64,000 nucleotides of DNA, from the NCBI GenBank assembly GCA_900315565.1, contig OMZS01000002.1, forward strand, positions 124,001 to 188,000, read 5' to 3'. The DNA is from an uncultured Prevotellaceae bacterium. Its GTDB lineage: Bacteria; Bacteroidota; Bacteroidia; Bacteroidales; Bacteroidaceae. The position numbers were made by a program, and so were the translations under genes. Below are positions 9,594 to 17,551 of this stretch, one piece after another; within the stretch, counting starts at the first letter, position 1; each line of letters opens with the position of its first letter. The notes under the pieces were generated by a model. It had not been told where the DNA came from. It worked only from the letters and a program-made list of their open reading frames with translations, and did no database searches.

Positions 9594-11543
9594 ATGGTTG
9601 ACACTTTTCAATCCATTCTGAAGCAATACTGGGGCTATGACGATTTCCGGGGCATTCAGCGCGAAATCATCGAGAGCATCAGCAGCGGTTACGACACTCT
9701 GGGACTCATGCCCACAGGTGGCGGCAAAAGCATTACTTTTCAGGTGCCTGCTCTTGCTCAGGAGGGAGTGTGCATCGTGATTACACCGCTCATTGCGCTG
9801 ATGAAGGACCAGGTGCAAAACCTGCGGCGGCACGGCATTCGCGCCGCCGCCATTTATACTGGGCTTACACGTGCTGAAATCATACAGACACTCGAAAACT
9901 GTATTTTCGGCGGAGTGAAACTGCTCTACATCTCCCCCGAGCGCATCGGCTCGGAGCTTTTCCAGACCAAGCTGAGGCACATGCGCGTGAGTTTCATCAC
10001 AGTGGATGAAGCCCACTGCATCAGCCAGTGGGGATACGATTTCCGTCCTTCTTACCTGCGCATTGCCGACATTCGGCGCATCAAACCCGATGTTCCTGTG
10101 CTGGCCCTAACTGCCACGGCCACGCCGCTTGTGATTGGCGACATTCAGGACAAGCTGAAAATAGAGTCCTCGGATGCCGGACAGCAGAAACCTGCCGCTT
10201 TCCATGTTTTCCGCATGAGCTACGAGCGGCGCAACCTGGCCTACCGGGTGCTTTATTCGGCCGACAAACGCACCGACCTCGTTCAGCTGCTGCAAACCAC
10301 GCCGGGAAGTGCCATTGTTTATGTGCGGAGCCGTCGCCGCTCGAAGGAAATAGCCGACTTGCTGAACGAGCACAATCTGAACGCCACCTACTATCATGCC
10401 GGACTCGACCATGCCCTGAAAGACCAGCGGCAAAAAGATTGGCAGGCCGACAAAATTCGTGTCATGGTGGCTACCAATGCTTTTGGCATGGGCATCGACA
10501 AACCCGACGTGAGGCTTGTGGTCCACATCGACTGCCCCGACTCGCTCGAGGCTTATTTCCAGGAAGCCGGGCGCGCCGGGCGCGATGGGCAGCAGTCCGT
10601 GGCAGTGCTGCTCTTCAACAATAGCGACACCGCCAAGCTCAGCAAGCGCATCGGCGACACTTTCCCGGAGAAAGAGTATGTGCGTAAGGTTTACGACCAT
10701 TTGGCTTTCTTCTACCAAATCGGTGCTGGCAGTGGCATGGGGCACACCTTCGAGTTTGACATCGACAAGTTTTGCCACAATTTCAAGCACTTTCCCATTC
10801 AGGTACACAGTGCGCTTCAGATTCTCACCCGTGCTGGATACATCGACTATGCCGAGGAGACCGAAAACAGCGCTCGCGTGCATTTTCTCATCGACCGCAA
10901 CGAGTTCTACCGTCTTAACGATCTCACACAGATAGAGAATGAACTTATCATTGTGCTGTTGCGCAACTATGGCGGTGTGTTTACCGACTATGTGTTTGTT
11001 GATGAGTCTTTCCTTGCTCAGCAAATGGGGCTTACTTTGCCGCAAACCTATTTTGTCTTCACGGCCCTGAACAAGCGCAACATACTCCATTTTATTCCCC
11101 GTAAGAAAACACCTTACATCACCTACGTCCAGCCGCGCGAAGAAGGCGAGCGGCTCGTTATTCCTCCAAACGTATATGAGGAGCGGCGCGAGCAGTACGC
11201 CAACCGCGTGAATGCAGTCATCAGCTATTGCCGCAACGACCAGGAGTGCCGCAGCCGTCAGTTGCTGCGCTACTTTGGCGAGCAGAGCCAGCACGATTGT
11301 CAGCAGTGCGACGTGTGCCTTGCTGCCAGCGACGACTATCTGAGCGAGGATCGCCTGGACGAAGCCAAAAACAAGATTCTTGAATTGCTCAGCGATGGAC
11401 AAACGCACCACCTCACTCAGCTTTTGGAACTTCGTCTGGATAACGACGAGCTTGATGCCGCACTTTCTTATTTGGTGGCCGAAGAAATGGTGCTTCTCAG
11501 CGGAAGCTATCTGAAGTCGAAAGAAGCAAGAAATAAAAAATGA
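9594..11543 (+). CDS. recQ: ATP-dependent DNA helicase RecQ
   Basis: 3'-5' superfamily 2 helicase that unwinds DNA for recombination and replication-fork repair. In the 649 residues one sees motif 0 (YWGYDDFRGIQ, 12-22), Walker A MPTGGGKS (39-46), the DEAH box (138-141), TATATP, and motif VI QEAGRAGRDG. The RQC zinc-binding module is present (Cys pattern in CRNDQECRSRQLLRYFG ... HDCQQCDVC) with a winged helix before it. The C-terminal ~70 residues do not look like a HRDC domain, unlike E. coli RecQ. Second gene of the recJ-recQ operon. The stop codon lies at the edge of a hairpin shared with the convergent ilvC. Confidence 0.95.
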   Translation: MVDTFQSILKQYWGYDDFRGIQREIIESISSGYDTLGLMPTGGGKSITFQVPALAQEGVCIVITPLIALMKDQVQNLRRHGIRAAAIYTGLTRAEIIQTLENCIFGGVKLLYISPERIGSELFQTKLRHMRVSFITVDEAHCISQWGYDFRPSYLRIADIRRIKPDVPVLALTATATPLVIGDIQDKLKIESSDAGQQKPAAFHVFRMSYERRNLAYRVLYSADKRTDLVQLLQTTPGSAIVYVRSRRRSKEIADLLNEHNLNATYYHAGLDHALKDQRQKDWQADKIRVMVATNAFGMGIDKPDVRLVVHIDCPDSLEAYFQEAGRAGRDGQQSVAVLLFNNSDTAKLSKRIGDTFPEKEYVRKVYDHLAFFYQIGAGSGMGHTFEFDIDKFCHNFKHFPIQVHSALQILTRAGYIDYAEETENSARVHFLIDRNEFYRLNDLTQIENELIIVLLRNYGGVFTDYVFVDESFLAQQMGLTLPQTYFVFTALNKRNILHFIPRKKTPYITYVQPREEGERLVIPPNVYEERREQYANRVNAVISYCRNDQECRSRQLLRYFGEQSQHDCQQCDVCLAASDDYLSEDRLDEAKNKILELLSDGQTHHLTQLLELRLDNDELDAALSYLVAEEMVLLSGSYLKSKEARNKK

Positions 11544-11582
11544 GGAACTTGGGAATTGCTATTCAATCCCCAAGTTCCTCAT
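11540..11582. terminator. Bidirectional terminator between recQ and ilvC
   Basis: Perfect 14-bp inverted repeat (ATGAGGAACTTGGG and its complement) with A-rich sequence on one side and T-rich on the other, between two convergent genes. Confidence 0.85.
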
Positions 11583-11602
11583 TCTTTATATTTCATCCCG
11601 AA

Positions 11603-12646
11603 TTAGTTGTTTTCCGGACGCAATTGGCGCACCACGGCGCCGGCCTGCCACATTTCCTGATTGCGCATGGCCTCAAGCTCTTTCTCAAGTCCCTCGCGGT
11701 AGTCGGGTTTCGAGTTCGAGTCGATGCTGATTTGAGCCTCAGTGCCTTCCTTCACGCTCTGGTAAAGCTTCTGCATGACGGGCTTGATGGCATCGTGGAA
11801 ACGGGGTGCCCAGTCGAGCGCACCACGCTGTGCGGTGGTAGAACAGTTGGCGTACATCCAGTCCATGCCTTTTTCGCCGAAGAGCGGGCCAAGGCTCTGG
11901 GTGAGTTCCTCAACGGTCTCGTTGAATGCCTCCGAAGGCGAGTGGCCGTTCTCGCGCAGCACCTCGTATTGTGCCAGCAGCAAACCCTGAATGGCACCCA
12001 TCAGCGAGCCGCGCTCACCGGTGAGGTCGCTTGTTGCCTCGCGCTCGAAGGTGGTCTTGAACAGATAGCCGGCACCAATGCCAATGCCGAAGGCGATGGT
12101 CTTTTCCTCAGCCTTGCCGCTGGCATCCTGATAAACGGCATAAGAGCAGTTCAGTCCGCGGCCCTCGCAGAACATGGTGCGAAGGCTGGTGCCGCTGCCC
12201 TTGGGAGCAACCAGAATCACGTCAACATCCTTGGGAGGAACAACGCCAGTGCGGTCGCTCCAGTTGATGGCAAAGCCGTGGCTGTAGTAGAGCGTTTTGC
12301 CCGGCGTGAGATATTTCTTAATGGTGGGCCACACCTGAATCTGTCCAGCATCGCTCAGCAGCATGCAGAGGATGGTGCCACGCTGGGCGGCCTCCTCGAT
12401 AGAGAAGAGTGTCTTTCCGGGCACCCAACCGTCGGCCACAGCCTTCTCGAATGTGCGGCCGGCGCGCTGGCCCACAATCACATTAAATCCGTTGTCGCGC
12501 AGGTTGCAGGCCTGACCGGGACCCTGAATGCCATAACCGATAACGGCGATGACCTCGTCTTTCAATACTTCGCGTGCTTTCTCCAATGAGAACTCCTTGC
12601 TGGTGACTACGGTTTCGATGACGCCACCAAAATTCATTTCTGCCAT
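11603..12646 (-). CDS. ilvC: Ketol-acid reductoisomerase
   Basis: Second common step of valine, leucine and isoleucine synthesis: Mg-dependent alkyl migration and NADPH reduction of acetolactate or acetohydroxybutyrate. The 347-residue protein has the dinucleotide motif GYGIQGPG (37-44), then the knotted C-terminal domain with metal ligands D207 and E211 in SDLTGERG and E243/E247 in FNETVEEL. Sequence and length match the Bacteroidetes type, slightly longer than the usual ~330-residue class I enzyme. It is not with other ilv genes; it has its own promoter box at 12779-12786 and a leader of about 125 bases containing a CTGCTT-AAGCAG hairpin, which could be a control element. Confidence 0.96.
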   Translation of the reverse strand: MAEMNFGGVIETVVTSKEFSLEKAREVLKDEVIAVIGYGIQGPGQACNLRDNGFNVIVGQRAGRTFEKAVADGWVPGKTLFSIEEAAQRGTILCMLLSDAGQIQVWPTIKKYLTPGKTLYYSHGFAINWSDRTGVVPPKDVDVILVAPKGSGTSLRTMFCEGRGLNCSYAVYQDASGKAEEKTIAFGIGIGAGYLFKTTFEREATSDLTGERGSLMGAIQGLLLAQYEVLRENGHSPSEAFNETVEELTQSLGPLFGEKGMDWMYANCSTTAQRGALDWAPRFHDAIKPVMQKLYQSVKEGTEAQISIDSNSKPDYREGLEKELEAMRNQEMWQAGAVVRQLRPENN

Positions 12647-12778
12647 AATAGCTTTTCTTTTTTAATAGAGTAAAACATTCCCCTATGAATTGTGCCTGCT
12701 TGCCCGAAGCAGTCTTTTTGTAAATCCAACCCCTCCTTACACGAAAGAGCGGCACGGGGCTTCAACTAAAAACGTTTG

Positions 12779-12786
12779 CAAAGGTA
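12779..12786 (-). promoter_or_regulatory. -7 box (TACCTTTG on minus strand) for ilvC
   Basis: Reverse-complement CAAAGGTA, about 135 bases upstream of the ilvC ATG. Confidence 0.7.
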
Positions 12787-12936
12787 ACAAAAAAAACGTG
12801 GAAGTGAAACCAAAGACAAGGTATTTTTTGCAGAATGTGAGAAAAAGCCCCTCACTTATGGCTTTTTCATAGCTTGTGACGGTGTTCTCCTGTTGTAATC
12901 ACCGTGCTGTAGCATTTGCTTTACGCCAAAAATATC

Positions 12937-13140
12937 AAGAGAATTTAGAACGATAGCCGTGAGATAATGTAGGGAAATGCGAAAACATCATCTTAACTCA
13001 CGACGTTGCGTTTAAATTATCTAGAGAATTCCAGCGTATCGTCGTGAAATAAAATGCTATTACCGTGAAATAAAAAAATAATACCGTGAAATAAAAAAAT
13101 ATCGTCGTGAGTTATGGAAACAACTCACGACGATATTTTT
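12937..13140. repeat. CTAGAGAA/CGTCGTGAG palindromic repeat, copy 2
   Basis: Contains CGATAGCCGTGAGATAATG (12950-12968), AACTCACGACGTTGCG, CTAGAGAATTCCAGCG with GTATCGTCGTGAAATAA after it (13021-13052), two tandem ACCGTGAAATAAAAAAAT units (13063-13100), and a perfect 19-bp stem-loop (13095-13113 with 13122-13140). On the minus strand the last hairpin is followed by a T-run and lies just after the lipoprotein stop, so it is probably also that gene's terminator. Confidence 0.75.
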
Positions 13141-13158
13141 ACTATTCCCACTAAAGGA

Positions 13159-13764
13159 TTACAGGCCAACGATTCCTTCCATATCGGGCCGCTCGTCCTG
13201 GAACTTTGGAGCCAGTTCGATTTTCTCAGGTTTATCGAGGGCGGTATAAACGTATGAACTGCCGTCCTCATAACTGATTGTCACCTTGTCGGCGGTGAGA
13301 TTGGAATAGCTAAATCGGAACTGGTAGCTGCTGTTATCGGCACCTTGCATAATCAGGAAGCTCACGTCGCCGCTAGTCTCGTCGTAGTCTTTAAAGAGCA
13401 ACACTCTGTATTTGGGCGACTGTTTGATGAAGTAGAACTGGTTTTGTTTTAATCCGTATCTGGCTTTCGATTTGCACAGAGCCTCGGGAAATGTCATAGC
13501 CTCGGCAAAGTTGTTTTTGTCGGTGAGGTCGAACATGTGAATGGTGCCGTCTTCGTTGTTGCTTATCCACTGCTTGTGTATGGTGACACCCGACTTTGTG
13601 AAGCGGTGAGTGTCGGATGTGGCTGCTACGCGCTCTTTCACTTGGGTGGTGTCGGTGTTGGCGGGAGTGTCGGTAGGGGTGGGTGCAGCGTTTTTGTCTT
13701 TGCATCCTGCGAGGCAGATGGCCATGGCAGCCACTGCGATAAAGGCAAATTTCTTATAGTTCAT
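13159..13764 (-). CDS. Lipoprotein of unknown function
   Basis: A 201-residue predicted lipoprotein. The start at 13764 (MNYKKFAFIAVAAMAICLAGC) gives a standard signal peptide with lipobox LAGC; an ATG-less extension to 13788 is less likely. After the lipid-anchored Cys comes a Thr/Pro-rich linker (PTPTDTPANTDTTQ) and then a domain of about 150 residues I do not recognise, rich in beta-strand-like segments (FYFIKQSPKYRVLLFKDYD). It is the promoter-distal gene of a minus-strand run of secreted and envelope proteins from 18.9 to 13.2 kb, but gaps to its neighbour (56 bases) leave the operon structure unsettled. Confidence 0.8.
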   Translation of the reverse strand: MNYKKFAFIAVAAMAICLAGCKDKNAAPTPTDTPANTDTTQVKERVAATSDTHRFTKSGVTIHKQWISNNEDGTIHMFDLTDKNNFAEAMTFPEALCKSKARYGLKQNQFYFIKQSPKYRVLLFKDYDETSGDVSFLIMQGADNSSYQFRFSYSNLTADKVTISYEDGSSYVYTALDKPEKIELAPKFQDERPDMEGIVGL

Positions 13765-13820
13765 GGGTTGATGCTTTTTTGAATTCAAAGATTTTTATTT
13801 TATCTGTATTGTTGTGTTTT

Positions 13821-15314
13821 TTAGTTTCGTCTGGCCACTTTCTTTCCGTTCTCAATATAGATGCCTTTGGCCTTGCTGGCGTTGCCAATGCGGCGGCCGT
13901 CGAGCGTATAGGTTTTTGTGGCTTTTGCAGGAGTGGCAGCGGGGGCGTTGTGAATGGCGGTGGGGTTGGTGGTAATCACCACATTGCCCAAGGCCGACAT
14001 TTCGCAGGTCTTCTCGTTGTAAGTGGCATTGGCGGGAGCGGCAATGACGCAGTCGATAAGATTGAACGAATCGAAGCCTTTGATGCCGGCTGTGCTGATT
14101 TCCGAAGCATTGATTTCGATGGCAGGTGCTTTCTTTCCTAGGCCGCGAATGCTGTCTTCCATGCTGATGGTGGCCTGGTTGATGTAAAGATCCTGCCATG
14201 TGGTGATGTCGGCCTTGCCCTCCATGGTGAGTGTGCCTTTTCCGAAGATGGTGACGCGGTCGGTAAGCGATGTGCTGCGCGTTTTTCTGACAGCGTTGCG
14301 CTGGGCAGTTTCCGTAGCGTTGTTGGTGCGGAAGAGGGTGATGCCTCTGTGGCTTTTCGAGCGGATGACGTTGTTGCCAATAAGCTGGATTTTGAAATTC
14401 GAGCGGTCGCCAATGTCTATTATGCTGGTGTAGGGGTCGAATGTTTCGGCATCGTCAGAGAGCACGGCATTGTCGAGCACCAGAGTGTTGGTGCCACGCT
14501 CAAAGCGGATGCTGCCGCTCTTGAGCAGCCGGCTTTTAATGTTGTCCTGATTGCCGGCCGACACCTGAGTCTCGCCGATGTACAGGTCGATTCGGGCAGC
14601 CGAGAGTTCGGTGGCAACTTGCATGGGTGTGTCGGCGAAGCTGACGTTTCCGTCGGCATCGGTCTGAGTGTTGGCGGGAATGGTGATGTGGTTGCCAATG
14701 AGGTTCAGCCTTCCGTTGTCAACCAGCTTGAGTGCCTTCTGGGTGTTGGCTTTCAGTTTGATGACAGCGTTATCTACGGTGACATTGCGTGCAATGATGG
14801 CAGCAATGTCGTAGGGCGACTCGTTGTAGTGGCAGTTTGCGGTCAGGTCGATGGGAGCTTTGTAGATATAGAGGTCTGCATAGGTCTCTATGCAGGCGCA
14901 TGTGCAGGTGCAGAGCAGCTTGGTGGGCAGGTCTTTGTAGTTTTCAGCCAGTCTCACCGTAATGGTGCCTTTGTAGCCGCGGGGTTTGTAGATGGCGCGG
15001 CGGGTGTTGAAATGGCAGCTACCGAAAATGGTGATGGTAATGTCGTCGTCGTTGAGCAGTTCAATGGCGTTATAAACACCGTCGGTGTTCAGCGACAGTT
15101 GGTGCAAGTACAGGTTTTTGGTTTCCGGGTTATAGACGGCATAGCCTGCGCTGAGCAGTCCCTGTGAGCCTGCGGCAGAAGTGTAGTTGTTTTGCGAGGT
15201 GAGTTCAACGCCTCCCACCCATACTCCAGTACAATGAATGTCGTCGGCCTGTACGGGCATGGCGAAGAGCAACGTGGCAAGCATCAATGTGTAGAAAACA
15301 ATTCTTTTCATCAT
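13821..15314 (-). CDS. Secreted beta-helix-like surface protein with Prevotella-type C-terminal tail
   Basis: A 497-residue secreted protein, signal peptide MMKRIVFYTLMLATLLFAMPVQA. The body is a series of short strand-turn units in which LxLxx(N/D)xxI patterns recur (for example NLYLHQLSL, RLNLIGNHITI, TLVLDNAVLS, FKIQLIGNNVI, TLTMEGKADI, LYINQATISM), as in right-handed beta-helix or polymorphic outer-membrane-like proteins. A CTCTCAC cysteine cluster near residue 133 is unusual. The last 30 residues (YTLDGRRIG ... KGIYIENGKKVARRN) match the tail found on many Prevotella secreted proteins and resemble sorting domains of the type IX system; that role is an inference. Function unknown. Confidence 0.78.
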   Translation of the reverse strand: MMKRIVFYTLMLATLLFAMPVQADDIHCTGVWVGGVELTSQNNYTSAAGSQGLLSAGYAVYNPETKNLYLHQLSLNTDGVYNAIELLNDDDITITIFGSCHFNTRRAIYKPRGYKGTITVRLAENYKDLPTKLLCTCTCACIETYADLYIYKAPIDLTANCHYNESPYDIAAIIARNVTVDNAVIKLKANTQKALKLVDNGRLNLIGNHITIPANTQTDADGNVSFADTPMQVATELSAARIDLYIGETQVSAGNQDNIKSRLLKSGSIRFERGTNTLVLDNAVLSDDAETFDPYTSIIDIGDRSNFKIQLIGNNVIRSKSHRGITLFRTNNATETAQRNAVRKTRSTSLTDRVTIFGKGTLTMEGKADITTWQDLYINQATISMEDSIRGLGKKAPAIEINASEISTAGIKGFDSFNLIDCVIAAPANATYNEKTCEMSALGNVVITTNPTAIHNAPAATPAKATKTYTLDGRRIGNASKAKGIYIENGKKVARRN

Positions 15315-15395
15315 TTTTCAGTTCTAGGGTCTTAAAATCTTTTTTCTTTCGTTTTTATTCTGTTTTGCAAACTGTGCAGGCTGTCACACAAAAAA

Positions 15396-15428
15396 GCCTA
15401 CTTTTGCTTACAGTCGGCAAAAGTAGGC
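15396..15428 (-). terminator. Terminator downstream of the 15545 gene
   Basis: Perfect 12-bp stem (GCCTACTTTTGC and complement) with a 9-nt loop; on the minus strand it is followed by TTTTTT. Confidence 0.85.
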
Positions 15429-15544
15429 AATAAAATTGAACCCTGCAAAAATAAATTGTGAAAAGATATTTACGGGGCGAAGTTGGTGGGCTCTACCCAG
15501 CCCAAAAGCTGATTTCGGTGGGCGGAGTGCCAATGACGGGCGGG

Positions 15545-16561
15545 CTATTGCTGGGCAAAGCGGGCGCGGGCCAGGTCAATCTGGCGGGCAGGCATGCCGG
15601 CAGCGTCGTAGTTGACGTGCTGGGTGAAAATCTCGTTATAAACGGTTTCAGCCATCATATAGACCATGGCCTTGTTGTTTGGGTCTGGTGTGGCTTCGGC
15701 CTGAGAATAGGTCTCGCGCAGGTACTCGCTGAGCTGGTTGTAGTCAACGGTGTTGCAAGCCACTTCGATGACGGCATCCTCGCGCTTGTAGCGGGCGTTG
15801 TCCATTTCGTCTTTCGAGGGCCAGAGCAGCAGTTGGCCCTTGCTGATGCTGACGATGCCTTTTTGGGGCTGTTCGATGGCATATTTGGCCTGCTGGTTGA
15901 AACCACGGTTGCAGAACAGCAGCACAGGAACCACCTTCTTGAATTTCTCGAAGTCGGTGGGCGAGCTGAGGAAATCGGCGCAGTAGGCATGGCGGAAGGT
16001 CTCGTCGATGGGCACCACACCCTGGCGTCCGTCTTTCAGGGTGACGTTGACAAACTGGTCGAGCTGTTTGCCCTGGAGTATGGCCTGCACTACAGAAATG
16101 CAAATCTGGTTGAGCTTGTCGCTGTTGGCAGCCGACGCGAAGAAGTCGGGAAAACTTTCTGACGGGCTGTAGGGGAAAATGGTCTCGTCGAGATCCTTGT
16201 ATTTGAACCCTTTCGTGTAGTTCACCGAGCCGCTGCCGCTCTTTTTGCCCGTTACAGCCTCGATGGCTCCGCGCTTGGCGCTACGGATGGCATCGTTGCC
16301 TTTGTTCATAATGCCGTTGATGGCGCTATACACTTTGTCGCCGGCGCTGTTGCTGGCGCCGAGCACAGCACCAGTGGTGTGCTCAAACACAATAGAGTTC
16401 TTCTTGTCGCGGACGGTGGCTTTGGCTCGCTGGGCTTTCATTTTCACCGACTGCTTGGCCGTTTTCAGAATGTTGCCAAACTGCGCGTTTGCGGTAGTTG
16501 ACAGGCAGAACACCAGTGCCACCAGTGCCAGTGTCCGGAAAATAATTTGTAGATTTTTCAT
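15545..16561 (-). CDS. Secreted protein of unknown function
   Basis: A 338-residue protein with a clear signal peptide (MKNLQIIFRTLALVALVFCLSTTANA, then QFG). The segment after it is basic and helix-prone (KTAKQSVKMKAQRAKATVRDKK), then a Gly/Ala/Ser-rich stretch, then a globular part from about residue 120 with scattered aromatic residues (FKYKDLDETIFPYSPSESF). No catalytic motif or family that I know is visible. It has its own downstream terminator; the 71-residue gene lies 52 bases upstream in the same direction and may be cotranscribed. Confidence 0.75.
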   Translation of the reverse strand: MKNLQIIFRTLALVALVFCLSTTANAQFGNILKTAKQSVKMKAQRAKATVRDKKNSIVFEHTTGAVLGASNSAGDKVYSAINGIMNKGNDAIRSAKRGAIEAVTGKKSGSGSVNYTKGFKYKDLDETIFPYSPSESFPDFFASAANSDKLNQICISVVQAILQGKQLDQFVNVTLKDGRQGVVPIDETFRHAYCADFLSSPTDFEKFKKVVPVLLFCNRGFNQQAKYAIEQPQKGIVSISKGQLLLWPSKDEMDNARYKREDAVIEVACNTVDYNQLSEYLRETYSQAEATPDPNNKAMVYMMAETVYNEIFTQHVNYDAAGMPARQIDLARARFAQQ

Positions 16562-16613
16562 GTCGTTGTTTCTTGTTTAAGTGATTATTGATTGTTCTTG
16601 CTAGGGCAGTGAA

Positions 16614-16829
16614 TCAGGAGAATGCTCTGGTCAGTTTCTGCCAGAATCCCAGGTGTTTAGACTCTTCTTCCTGAACTTTTTCTTTCAGAGCCAACTGCCG
16701 CGACACCTCTTCCACCACCATGTCCTGCAACATCAGGAACAGCTCCTGACGCTCGGCGGTGTAGCGCATGGCGGCTTCGTGTCGCTTATGCTCTGTCGGG
16801 CTGTCTAAGGTGGTTGGTTGTTTGTCCAT
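16614..16829 (-). CDS. Small hydrophilic protein (71 aa)
   Basis: A 71-residue charged protein, probably cytoplasmic, with one long predicted helix (MRYTAERQELFLMLQDMVVE and onward, heptad-like Leu/Val spacing suggesting a coiled coil) and an amphipathic tail GFWQKLTRAFS. No family recognised. It lies between two secreted-protein genes on the same strand. The start codon directly abuts a heptad tandem repeat and a run of ten G (C on the coding strand), which leaves no ordinary upstream signal; this makes the start, and even whether it is a gene, less certain, though codon use looks normal. Confidence 0.6.
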   Translation of the reverse strand: MDKQPTTLDSPTEHKRHEAAMRYTAERQELFLMLQDMVVEEVSRQLALKEKVQEEESKHLGFWQKLTRAFS

Positions 16830-16877
16830 GTTGGGTGTTGGGTGGTAGGTGATGGGTGTTGGGTGATGGGGGGGGGG
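16830..16877. repeat. Heptad tandem repeat, GTTGGGT type, ending in a G10 tract
   Basis: Units GTTGGGT, GTTGGGT, GGTAGGT, GATGGGT, GTTGGGT, GATGGGG in register, then ten consecutive G (16868-16877). It occupies the upstream region of the 71-residue gene. Confidence 0.7.
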
Positions 16878-16896
16878 AGTGTGGGGGGCTATGCCA

Positions 16897-17463
16897 TCAG
16901 GGATTCATGTTCATGATAGAGTTGAAGGCCGAGAGCAGCTCGAGCGATTTTTTCGAGTACTCCTGTTCGTCGCCGTTGTTCGTGCCTTTAAGATTTTTCC
17001 AGATGAGTCCGTAAAAATTATAGTAATAGCGTTCTTCTACAGGGTTTCCCTTGGGGTCGGCATACTTTCTGAACACGAAAGTGAGTGTCGGACCGTGGCC
17101 TTCGAAGAGATACTCCTCGTAAAACTGCCGTTTGCCCACGTTAAACTGCCGCACGATGAAGTAGGGCTGATAGTAAACCATGAGCGTGCGCTCGTCGCGC
17201 ATCATGCGGTAGTAGTAGTGAATGGTTTCGCGTGTGTTGCCTTCCGGTGTGGTGTAGTTGCTGCTGACGAGCATGTCGTTCTTGTTGTTGAAGTCTTTGC
17301 TGTCGTTTTGCTGCATGTCGCTCTTGGCCTGAGTGTAGGCTTTGCGGATGCTTTCTATTTGTTTTTTTACCGCCGGGTCGGTTTGCGCGCGAAGGTTTCC
17401 CCATGGCATGACAGCCATGGCGAGGAGCAGAGCCAACAGAAGGATGTCGCTATTGATTTTCAT
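16897..17463 (-). CDS. Secreted protein of unknown function
   Basis: A 188-residue protein with signal peptide MKINSDILLLALLLAMAVMP, cleaved near NLRAQ. The mature part starts with a helix (TDPAVKKQIESIRKAYTQA), then a Tyr-rich stretch with alternating pattern (HYYYRMMRDERTLMVYYQPY, FYEEYLFEGHGPTLTFVF, ERYYYNFYGLIW) that suggests a compact beta-sheet domain. I do not recognise the family. Located between the small 71-residue gene and the TMEM43-like gene on the same strand; 88 bases separate it from the latter, so the group may be one transcript. Confidence 0.75.
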   Translation of the reverse strand: MKINSDILLLALLLAMAVMPWGNLRAQTDPAVKKQIESIRKAYTQAKSDMQQNDSKDFNNKNDMLVSSNYTTPEGNTRETIHYYYRMMRDERTLMVYYQPYFIVRQFNVGKRQFYEEYLFEGHGPTLTFVFRKYADPKGNPVEERYYYNFYGLIWKNLKGTNNGDEQEYSKKSLELLSAFNSIMNMNP

Positions 17464-17551
17464 CGTTTTTCCTTTTGGGTTCCGATGCCGCTTCCTGCAC
17501 CCGTCGGCCGCATTGGCTGACGGGCACAGTAGGCGACTCGGGCTGGGTGTA

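Larger units (their letters stand above)
12647..13158. other. 512-base gap: ilvC leader and promoter, then repeats
   Basis: 12647-12775 is the presumed ilvC leader. 12937-13140 is an extended copy of the CTAGAGAA/CGTCGTGAG family. No gene is seen. Confidence 0.6.

Noticed and set aside
14349-15167. 272-residue plus-strand open frame opposite the beta-helix-like protein
   Set aside because: Glycine/valine-rich antisense frame without start signals; the minus-strand protein has a signal peptide and a known type of C-terminal tail.
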